Shown here: positions 16,953 to 26,100 of the stretch, piece by piece | How the letters are laid out: every line of letters begins with the position of its first letter | Numbering within the stretch: the stretch's first letter is position 1 | Source: Coriobacteriia bacterium | Lineage (GTDB): Bacteria > Actinomycetota > Coriobacteriia > Anaerosomatales > PALSA-660 | Assembly: GCA_030652345.1 (NCBI GenBank) | Contig: JAUSAU010000097.1 | Span: 1-38,574 of the forward strand | DNA length: 38,574 nt | Reading direction: 5' to 3' | The notes under the pieces: generated by a model | The model's input: only the letters and a program-made list of their open reading frames with translations | Told to the model about the DNA's origin: nothing | The model's database searches: none | Made by a program: the position numbers and the translations under genes

Positions 16953-17912
16953 CTAGGTCTCGAGGAGCGAGTCCACGTCCACAGCCGCGCGGACCTCGGC
17001 GAGGATCTCCCCCGCACCGAGTTCGAGCAGCCGCTCGACCATCTCGGCGCCGAGCGCCTGAGGCGCATCCGGGGAGCCCTCGAGCGCGCAGCGCACGATG
17101 GTCGAACCGTCCACGGAGCCGACGATCGCGTCCATCACCAGCTTCTCGCCTTCGATACGCGCGTACGCCCCGATCGGCACCTGGCAGCCGCCCTCGAGCG
17201 TGCGCATCACGACGCGCTCCGCGGTCACACAGGTCATCGTGTCCGGATCGGAGATCTTGGCCATGACGCCGCGCATGAACTCGTCGTCCTCGCGGATCTC
17301 GATGCCGATGGCGCCCTGGCCGACGGCCGAGACCATCTGCTCGGTCGGTATGTAGCCGGTGATGCGGTCCGCCCAGCCCATGCGGGTGATGCCGGCCGAC
17401 GCGAGGATGACGATGTCGACCTCGCCGTTCTCGGCCTTGCGCATGCGGGTGTCGAGGTTGCCGCGCACGTCCACGATCTCGACGTCGGGGCGCAGGTTGC
17501 GGACCTGTGCGATGCGGCGCAGCGAGCTCGTGCCGACGCGAGCGCCCTGCGGCAGCGTCTCGAGGTCGTAGCCCGCGCCGCTCACGAGCGCGTCCCGCGG
17601 GTCGACGCGGGCGGGCATCGCGGCGATGTAGAGGCCCTCGGGCAGTTCGGTCGGGACGTCCTTCATGGAGTGGACGCACAGGTCGACCGTGCCGGCCACG
17701 AGCTCGACCTCGAGTTCCTTGGTGAACAGGCCCTTGCCGCCCACCTTGGCGAGCGGCACGTCGAGGATCTTGTCACCGGTCGTCTTGATGATCTTGAGGT
17801 CCACGGGCAGACCGGTGATCTCCTCGAGGAGGCCCTTGATGTAGTTGCTCTGCCACAGGGCCAGCTTGCTGCCCCGGGTACCGATCGTCAGCGCGGCTCT
17901 CTCAGCAGCCAA
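16953..17912 (-). CDS. hemC: Porphobilinogen deaminase (hydroxymethylbilane synthase)
   Basis: HemC polymerises four porphobilinogens. The 319-residue protein has 'IGTRGSKLALWQS', 'HSMKDVPTELP' (catalytic Asp), 'GTSSLRRIAQVR', and Cys243 in 'EGGCQVPIGAYA', which holds the dipyrromethane cofactor. The start is a TTG at 17912 with AGGAGAG 4 nt upstream. It overlaps the end of hemA by 11 bp, so the two are coupled. The open frame runs on to 18419 inside hemA but is not coding there. Confidence 0.95.
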   Translation of the reverse strand: MAAERAALTIGTRGSKLALWQSNYIKGLLEEITGLPVDLKIIKTTGDKILDVPLAKVGGKGLFTKELEVELVAGTVDLCVHSMKDVPTELPEGLYIAAMPARVDPRDALVSGAGYDLETLPQGARVGTSSLRRIAQVRNLRPDVEIVDVRGNLDTRMRKAENGEVDIVILASAGITRMGWADRITGYIPTEQMVSAVGQGAIGIEIREDDEFMRGVMAKISDPDTMTCVTAERVVMRTLEGGCQVPIGAYARIEGEKLVMDAIVGSVDGSTIVRCALEGSPDAPQALGAEMVERLLELGAGEILAEVRAAVDVDSLLET

Positions 17913-19263
17913 GCGTCTCTCCTGTCTCGTCCTTTGCATGCTTCTCCGTGCCGAACCGCAGCAGGGAACGGATCCCGTGGCCGCGATGCATCTTGTCGTG
18001 ATCGGCGTCCAGGCCGTAGAGGCGCCGGGCCGCGTCGACGTTGGTGTAGCCGTCCTTCTCCGTCGCCGACGCCTTGAGGGCGGCGGTCGGTGCGTGGAGC
18101 ATCTTGTTGACGATGGCCTGCGACAGCATCTCGACCGTCTGCAGCTCCTTCTGGGACAGGCCGCCGAGCCGCTTGAGCGCCTTGGCGTACTCCTCTTGGC
18201 GGATGGCCTCCGCGCCGGCGCGGATCGCCGCGATCGTGGGGACGACTTCCATCGACTCGAGCCAGTGCTCGAAGACGGCGATCTCCTCATCGATGATGAC
18301 CTCGGCCTTGCGCGCCTCGCGCGTACGCTCCTCGAGGTTGGACTCCACGACCCCGCTGAGGTCGTCGATGTCGTAGAGGAAGACGTTCGAGAGCGTGTTG
18401 ACCGCCGGATCGATGTCACGCGGCACGGCGATGTCGATGAAGAAGAGCGGAGCGCGCCGGCCCTTCATCGCAGGGGCGACCGCCTCCTTCGAGATGACGA
18501 ACCCGGGCGCGCCGGTCGACGAGATGACGATGTCGGCCTCGTGCATGCGGGTGAAGAGATCCTCGTACGGGATCGGAGTGCCCTCGAAACGCTCGGCGAG
18601 TTCCACCGCGCGCTCATAGGTGCGGTTGGCGACCAGTACGCTGCGCACGCCCTGGCTGACCAGGTGCTTCGCGGTGAGCTCGGACATCTTGCCGGCGCCG
18701 ACCACGAGGATGGTGCGGCCCTCGAGCGTATCGAAGACCTTCTTGGCCAGCTCGACGGCGGCGTAGCTGATCGAGACCGCGGACTCGCCGATGGCGGTCT
18801 CGGTGCGAACGCGCTTCCCGACCTCGAAGCTCTGACGGAACAACTTGTGGAAGACCCGGCCGGACGTGGCGCTGACGCAGGCATGGTCGTACGCCTCTTT
18901 GACCTGGCCGAGTATCTGCGCCTCACCCAGCACCATCGAGTCCAGCGACGCGACCACGCGGAAGAGGTGCTTCACGACCGAGTCGCCCTGGGAGACGTAG
19001 AGGTAGGGCGTCAACTCGTGGCGGTCGAGTTCGTGGAATTCGCACATGAAGTCGATGACCGCTTCGATGCCGGTGTCGCCCCCGACGGTCACGGCATAGA
19101 TCTCGGTGCGGTTGCAGGTGGAGAGGATGACCGCTTCGGCGACTTCAGGACCCTCGGTGAGCGCTTCCAACGCCGCGGCCTGCCGGTTGGCCGGGAACGT
19201 GAGCTTCTCGCGGATCTCGATGGGCGCGGTCTTGTGTGAGAGACCGACAAGTGTCAGGTGCAT
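17902..19263 (-). CDS. hemA: Glutamyl-tRNA reductase
   Basis: HemA reduces glutamyl-tRNA(Glu) to glutamate-1-semialdehyde, the committed and usually regulated step of the C5 pathway. The 453-residue protein starts MHLTLVGLSHKTAPIEIRE and has the nucleophile Cys50 in 'LSTCNRTEIYA', the NADPH-binding 'TILVVGAGKMSELTAKHL' and the C-terminal dimerisation helices. It is the first gene of hemA-hemC-hemD. The ATG has an AAGGAAG sequence 13 nt upstream, further away than usual, which could matter if the leader controls translation. A structured leader and a promoter lie upstream. Confidence 0.96.
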   Translation of the reverse strand: MHLTLVGLSHKTAPIEIREKLTFPANRQAAALEALTEGPEVAEAVILSTCNRTEIYAVTVGGDTGIEAVIDFMCEFHELDRHELTPYLYVSQGDSVVKHLFRVVASLDSMVLGEAQILGQVKEAYDHACVSATSGRVFHKLFRQSFEVGKRVRTETAIGESAVSISYAAVELAKKVFDTLEGRTILVVGAGKMSELTAKHLVSQGVRSVLVANRTYERAVELAERFEGTPIPYEDLFTRMHEADIVISSTGAPGFVISKEAVAPAMKGRRAPLFFIDIAVPRDIDPAVNTLSNVFLYDIDDLSGVVESNLEERTREARKAEVIIDEEIAVFEHWLESMEVVPTIAAIRAGAEAIRQEEYAKALKRLGGLSQKELQTVEMLSQAIVNKMLHAPTAALKASATEKDGYTNVDAARRLYGLDADHDKMHRGHGIRSLLRFGTEKHAKDETGETLGC

Positions 19264-19420
19264 GCGCTCGTACGCACTTCCTTATTTGGCAGGCCGGCAA
19301 CCTGTACTGCAGACATGGATACGCCCCCGCCGGAACGATGCGTGTTGTTCAGGCAAGCAGGCCCGGCGGGGGCGGTTTCATGACGCTATGAGACGCATCA
19401 CCTGCGCTTGCCTGAACGGC
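19264..19420 (-). promoter_or_regulatory. Structured 5' leader of hemA with three crossing helices
   Basis: In the transcript direction the complementary segments run A (19401-19417), B (19393-19399), C (19363-19374), A' (19347-19361), B' (19337-19343), C' (19322-19333). A:A' is 15 bp with a 2-nt bulge, B:B' is 7 bp and C:C' is a perfect 12 bp. The order A-B-C-A'-B'-C' means the helices cross: they must form a pseudoknot or be alternative states. No known riboswitch consensus is recognised. C:C' lacks a clear U-tract, so simple termination is uncertain. About 58 nt separate C' from the hemA start. Confidence 0.55.
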
Positions 19421-19424
19421 GTGA

Positions 19425-19454
19425 ATGGTACCACCGCTGACGTGCTCGGAGCAA
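19425..19454 (-). promoter_or_regulatory. Candidate hemA promoter
   Basis: TTGCTC (19449-19454) and TACCAT (19425-19430) are spaced by 18 nt on the minus strand. A start 6-8 nt further on would place the RNA 5' end right at arm A of the leader, which supports both calls. Confidence 0.45.
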
Positions 19455-19485
19455 CGCGCGTGCCTATGCTCGGCCGTACGCGCGA

Positions 19486-20100
19486 TCAGGGCGCGGGGGC
19501 GGGGGTCGGCTCGGGGGTGGATGTGGCGATGGGGGTGGCATAGACGACAGCGCGGAGGTTACCTTCCCAGCGGGGGGTGCAGGTGTACAGGACGAGCTGC
19601 TCCTCGCCGCCGACGGTCACGGGCGTCTTGGGGGCGTCACCGTCGAGCACGGCCGTGGAGCGGACGCGGTAGTCGTACTCACGGCCCTTCCAGTACAGGA
19701 GGACGACATCCCCGCGACGCAGCTCGTGGAGCAAGACGAACTGGCTGCGGATGCGATGGCCGGCCAGGACGGTGGTTCCGGGCTGCCCGGGCGCCACGGA
19801 GGGTGGCTGGAGCCAGACACCGTGGCGCAGAGCGTCATCCGTGCGGCCGGCCACCACGCGCGCGTTCACGGCGATGCGCGGGATGACGACCCGGTCGCCC
19901 GAGGGCTTCCCGTGGCCGGGTTCACGCGCCTCTCTCGGGGCGAGGTCGCTCCCGAGTCGCGTGGTGTAGGGCCACGACGGGGCGACCGTCCCGACATCGA
20001 AGGCGATGACCGGGCCGAACTCGTAGCCGACAAGCCCGACGGCGGCACACGCGAGGAGCGCTGCCGCCGTCAGGAGAGCGATGCGTCGGGCGCGGGTCAC
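19486..20100 (-). CDS. Dedicated sortase of the giant surface protein
   Basis: The 204-residue transpeptidase has an N-terminal membrane helix (about 7-26), a sortase beta-barrel, and the catalytic triad His115 ('VLAGHRIRSQ'), Cys174 ('VLYTCTPRWEG') and Arg183 ('NLRAVVYA'). The TC.P pattern after the cysteine is like class D/E/F enzymes rather than class A. The short Pro-rich tail (TPEPTPAPAP) is unusual. The GTG start overlaps the stop of the giant repeat gene by 4 bp (GTGA at 20097-20100), so the two are translationally coupled and the giant protein is the obvious substrate. About 220 bp downstream separate it from hemA. Confidence 0.9.
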   Translation of the reverse strand: MTRARRIALLTAAALLACAAVGLVGYEFGPVIAFDVGTVAPSWPYTTRLGSDLAPREAREPGHGKPSGDRVVIPRIAVNARVVAGRTDDALRHGVWLQPPSVAPGQPGTTVLAGHRIRSQFVLLHELRRGDVVLLYWKGREYDYRVRSTAVLDGDAPKTPVTVGGEEQLVLYTCTPRWEGNLRAVVYATPIATSTPEPTPAPAP

Positions 20101-23100
20101 GCGGTGGACTCGCGGCGCCGTCGGAGCGCCGCGAACGCCAGCACGCCGGCGGTGAGCAGCGCGAGCAGCGCGAAGCCGAAGACGAGCAGCTCGTCACCCG
20201 AGGTCCGGACGAAGACGACCGTCGGGTCGTAGACGCTCGGGGTCGCCGGGTCATCCGAGCTCTTCGGGCGCGACTGGTCGGATGCGACGGTCGCGACGTT
20301 GCGGATGCGGTAGTTGTTCGGCAGCTTCGCGTTCACGCGGGTGCGGAACGTCACCACGACCGTCTGGGAGACCTCCATCGTCCCGATGTCCCACACGAGG
20401 TCAGGCGCGGCGGCTTCAGACGCGCCGGTCCCGACCATCGAGCCGCGAACGTACGTCGTGCCCGCCGGGACCGTGTCGGTGATGCGCACGTGCGTGGTCT
20501 GCGTGAGGCCGGTGTTCTCGACCGTGATGACCCACTCGATGACGTCACCGGGCTTGAGCTTGCCGCCGTTGAGGTCGACCGCCCGCTTCGTGATCGTGAA
20601 CGGATCGACCGGATGGAAGACCTGCGACGTCTCGATCGCGCCGAGGTCCGGGCCCGCCAGCGTGGCGACGTTGAGCAGGCCGAAGCGCGAGATCTCCTCG
20701 GGGCCGACGGTGACGCGGAACGTGAGCATGCCGCTGCCGCCCGGAGCGAGGTCGCCGGGGGCGACCACGACGGTGCGCGCGACCGGCGCGTACCCCGCGC
20801 GGTCGTCGCCGACCGCGTCGGTCTGCGGCAACCCGTCGAGCAGGATGCTGCCGGGCTGGAACTCCGCCGCGTTCGACAGGGTGTCGACGATGGATGCGGC
20901 GGTGATCGTGACCTGGCTCGAGTTCGCCCAGGTCACGGTGTAGGTGATGGTGTCGCCCGGCAGCGCGATCGTGCCGTGCGGGGGCGTCGCGGTCTTGGTC
21001 ACGGAGATCGAACCGGGTGCGAAGGCGCCGAGCACCTCGTTGAGGGCGAGGGCGTTGGGCGGCATATCGCCGAACTCGTCGACGGCGAAGAGCACGCTGG
21101 CCGTGTCGGGGATCGCCGCACCCGCCGCCGTCACACGGAAGGTCACATCGACGCTCGTGGCCGCCGCCGGGGCGAGCGATCCGGCCCCGGTCAGGTCAGC
21201 CCAGGTGAGCGTCGTCGACGAGGTCGTGTCGGGGCCCGGCGTGGCGGACTCAAAGGCGATATGCGTGTCGTCGAACGCGTCCTCGAGCGGGACGGTGGTG
21301 AGCGTCGTGTCGCCGTCGTTCACGACGGTCATGCGGTAGGTGACCGTCTGCCCCACCGCGCGCACGGGGTGCTCCCCGGGTGCGAGTTCCTTGGTAAGCG
21401 AGAGGTGCGGGTCGGTCAGGATGACCGAGGTGTCGGTGTCGCTCGGCAGCGGCGGGACGTCGTCGTTGACGTCGACGGCACCCGTGACGGCCGCGATGTT
21501 GACGACCGGCCGCACAGGCGCGATCGCGCGGAAGGTGACCGTGACGGTGGTGGACTCGCCGGGAGCGAGATCGCCGGCGCCGGACAGGTCACTCCACGTG
21601 AGCGAACCGGCGCCGCTCGCGTCCTCCGACGGGCTGGCGGAGACGAACTCCAAGTGCGCGGCGTCGTAGGTGTCGGCGAGCGCGACCGTGGTCATCGTCG
21701 TGTCGCCGTCGTTCAGGACGCGGATATCCCACGTCACCTGCCCGTAGAGCGGCACGTGGGTCGCCTGGGTCGATGCCGGCAGCTTCGTGATCGACAGATG
21801 CGGGTTCGTGGCGGTGAGCACGGTGTTGACGGTGCTGGTCGGCGGCGGGTTGTAGCCGTCCGTGTCCACGCCGCCGGAGGTGAGCACGCTGTTGAGGACC
21901 GAGACACCCGGGGCGATGACCCGGAAGGTCGCGGTGACGGTCGTGGAAGCGCCCGGCGCGAGCGTGCCGGGACCGGTGATGTCGAGCCAGGTCAGCGAGC
22001 CGAGGGCGCCCGTGCCGGCTGCCGGCATCTGAACGACCGGGTCGAGCCGCGTCGCGTCGAAGGTATCGAAGAGCGGTACGGCGGTCATGGTGGTGTCACC
22101 GACGTTGGTCACGGCGATGTCGTAGGTCACCGTGCCGCCCAGCGCCACGATCGGGTCCTGGCCGACCGCGAGTGTCTTCGCGATCGCGAGTAGCGGCTTG
22201 GTGGCCGTGAGCACGCTGTCGTCATCAGTGGCCGTGGGTGCCGTGTCGTCGTTGACGTCGAGCGCGCCGGCGACCGTCGCCACGTCCAGGACGGCCGGCC
22301 CGTTCGAGATGACGCGGAACGTCACCGAGACCGTCGTCGTCTGCCCGGGGACGAGATCGCCGATACCGGTGACGTCGAGCCAGTTCGCGGTGCCGATGCC
22401 GGTCAGGTCGGCGCCCGGCGTGGCTGCGATGTAGTCGAGACGGATAGGATCGAACGCGTCGGCGAGCGGGACGGTCGTGAGTGTGGTGTCACCGTCGTTG
22501 GTCACGCCGATGTCGTACGTGACGGTGTGACCGATCGGCACGACGAGCGGCTGGCCTCCGGCGAGCTGCTTGACGATCGCGACGTGCGGGCGGGTGCCGG
22601 TGAGCACGGTATCGTCGTCCGTCACCGTCGGCGGGGTGTCGCCGTTGACATCGACGGCGCCGGAGACGGTGGCGGTGTCGGTGATGGCTGCGCCCGCGGC
22701 GGTGACCCGGAAGGTGACAGTGACCGTGGTGGAGTCGCCGGCCGCCAGCGAGCCGGCGCCGGTCACGTCCGCCCACGTCACGTTCGGCGTGGTGACGCCC
22801 GACTCGGCCGGTGACGCCGACACGAAGGCCAGATGCGCCGCGTCGAAGGCGTCGGCGAGCGGGACGACGTCCATGGCGGTGTCGCCGGTGTTCGAGATCC
22901 TGATCGCGTAGGTGACCGTGTCGCCGAGAGCGACGATCGGGTCCTGGGCGGGAGCGAGGTCCTTTGTGACGTCCAGCAGCGGGTTCGTGCCGGTCAGCAC
23001 GGCATCGGCGTCCGTCACCGTCGGCGGCACGTCGCCGTTGACATCGACGGCACCGGCAACGGTGGCGGTGTCGGTGATGGCGGCGCCCGGAGCGGTGACG

Positions 23101-26100
23101 CGGAAGGTGGCGGTGACGGTGGTGGAGGCACCCGGGGCGAGGTCGCCGGCGGTCGCGGTGAGGTCGGCCCACGTCACGTTCGGCGTGGCGACGCCGGACT
23201 GGAGCGGAAGCGCGGAGACGAAGGCCAGGTGCGCGGAGTCGAAGGTGTCGGCGAGCGGGACGGCGGTCAGCGTCGTGTCGCCGTCGTTGGTCACGACGAT
23301 GTCGTAGGTGACCGTGCCGCCGAGCGCCACGACCGGGTCCTGGCCGAGTGCGAGCTTCTTGTCGATCGCGATGTGCGGGCGGGTGCCCGTGAGCACAGAA
23401 TCCGCGTCCAAAGCCGTCGGCGGGGTGTCGCCGTTGACGTCGATGGCACCGGAGACGGTCGCGGTATCCGTGATCGCGACGCCCGGAGCGGTGACCCGGA
23501 AGGTGATCGTCACGGTGGTGGAGGCGCCCGGGGCGAGGTCGCCGGTGGTGGTGGTCAGGTCGGCCCACGTCACGTTCGGCGTGGCGACGACCGACTGAGC
23601 CGGCGAGGCCGCGACGAAGGCCAGTCGCGAGGCGTCGAACGCGTCCGCGAGCGGCAGCACCACGAGCGTCGTGTCGCCGCCGTTGTGCACGCCGATGTCG
23701 TAGGTGACCGTGTCGCCGAGCGCCACGATCGGGTCCTGCCCGGCCGCGAGCTGCTTCTTCACCGCGACGTGCGGATCCGTGCCGGTGAGCGTGTAGTCGG
23801 TGGCAAAGACGGTCGGCGGCACGTCGCCATGCTCGTCGACCGCGCCGGAGATCGTGACCGTGTCGGGGATCGAGATGCCCGGCGCGGTCACGCGCAGGGC
23901 CACGGTGATCGTGGTCGTCGCACCCGGCGCGAGGCCGTCGAGGTTCCACGTCGCGCTCGTCGGGGTCGATGCGACCTCGGAAGGTGCGGAGATCACGTAG
24001 GAGAGCCGACCATCGAACGTGTCGACGACCGGGAGCGTCGTCATGGTCGTGTCGCCGTCGTTGGTCACGACGAGGTCGTAACTGACGGTCGAACCGAGCG
24101 GCACCCACGGATCCTGGATCGTGCTCATCGCCTTGGTCACCGCAAGGTGCGGGCGCGTGGCGGTGAGCACCGAATCGATGTCGCTCACCGTCGGCGGGAT
24201 GATGCCATTGACGTCTTCGGCGTTCGCGATCGTGGCGGTGTCGGTGACCGAGGAGCCCGCGGCGATCACCGCGAAGCGCACGGTGACCGTCGTAGTGCCG
24301 CCAGCGGTGAGGTCTCCCCCGCCCGTGAGGTCGCTCCACGACAGCGTGCCGGGGCCGCTCGCGTCCTCGGAAGGCGTCGCTGAGAGGAACGAGAGGCGCG
24401 TCGCGTCGTAGGTGTCGGCGAGCGGCACAACAGTGAGCGTGGTGCCGCCGTCATTGCGCGCGACGATCTCGTACTCGACCACGCCGCCGATCGGCACGAA
24501 CGGGTCCTGCGTCGGCGCGAGATGCTTGTCCACGCCGACCGAGGCCATGACGAGCGCGAGCGTGTCCTCGGTGTCGCTCGCAGGTTGCGGAGTGTCACCG
24601 TTCACGTCGATCGCCGCGTCCACGGTCGCCGTGTCCAGGATGGCGACGCCCGGTGCGATCGCGCGGAACGTGACGGTGACCGTCGCGGTCTGCCCGACCG
24701 CCAGCCCCACGCCGCCGGTGATGTCGTCGAAGTGCGCGAAGCCCGCACCCGTCGAATCCTGGGCGGGCGAGGCGGAGACGAACTCGAGCCGGGCGGCGTC
24801 GAAGGTGTCGGTCACCGGCACGCTCGCCATGGCCGTGTCGCCGTCGTTGGTCACGCCGATGTCGTAGGTCACGAGCGCACCCACGCCCGAGAGCGCGGGC
24901 GAGGTGAGCACCTTGTTCACCGCAAGGTGCGGGTTGGTGATGAAGCCGGTCAGCTCGGGCGCAAGAGCGGTGTTACTCAGATCGCCGTTCGTGTCGATCG
25001 CCGGCCCGACGCCTGCGACGTTCCAGATCGGCACGGCTGCCATCAGCGGCTGGAACGTGACCGTGACCGTCGTCGACTCGCCCACGGCGAGCACCCCCGG
25101 ACCGGTCACGTCGTTCCAGCTCACGGCGATACCGAGACTCGAATCGTCGGCGGGCGGCGTCGCGGACACGTACGTCGCGTTCATCGTCCAGACCTGGTCG
25201 CCGAGCGGGACGGTCTCCAGCGTCGTCTCACCGTCGTTGGTTATGACGATGTCGTAGGTGATCGTCTCGAAGACCGGGACGATGGCGTCCTGCCCCGGCG
25301 CGAGTGACTTGGTGATCGCCACGTGCGGCCGCGTCGCGGTCAGCGTCTTCTCGGTGTCGGTCGCGGGCGGCACGGGGTTGCCGTCCTCGTCGACGGCGCC
25401 TGCGATCGTGGCGGTGTCGGGAACGGACGCGCCGCTGGCGATCACGGAGAACCCGACGGTGACCGTCGTGGACGCTCCCGGTGCGAGCGAACCCGCCCCT
25501 GTGACGTCGAGCCACGAGAGTTGCCCGATGACCGACACGTCCGGCGCCGGGGTCGCGGTGCTGTAGAACTCGAGCCGCGTAGCGTCGTAGACGTCGGTCA
25601 GCGGGATCGCGGTGACGGTCGTCTCGCCGTCGTTGGTGATGCGGATCGTGTAGTCGACCGTGCCGCCGATCCCGACGACGGGCTTCTGCCCTGAGGCGAG
25701 CGCCTTGTCGACCGTGAGGTGCGGCCGCGTGATGGTCAGCGTCTTCTCGGTGTCCGTCGCGAGCGGCGGCGTGTCGCCGTTCGCGTCGAGGGCGGCGGAG
25801 ACCGTCGCGGTGTCGGGAACGGCCGTGCCCGTCGCGATCGCGCGGAACTCCACCGTGATCGTGGTGGTCTGACCGACCGCGAGCCAACCGGCTCCCGTGA
25901 CGTCGTTCCAGTGCGCGAACCCGGTGCCGGTCGAGTCGTAGCCCGGCGACGCGCCGAGCAACGCCAGTTTCGAGGAGGAGAAGGTGTCGGTCACCGGCAC
26001 GGAGGTCAGCACGGTGTCACCGTCGTTCGTGATCCCGATCTGATAGGTGACGGTCGAGCCGAGCGAGGCGCGGACCGACGAGACGAGCACCTTGTCGATC

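Noticed and set aside
19264..19420. Cobalamin riboswitch upstream of hemA
   Set aside because: I looked for the B12-box type GCCACTG and neighbouring conserved segments and did not find them in this leader.
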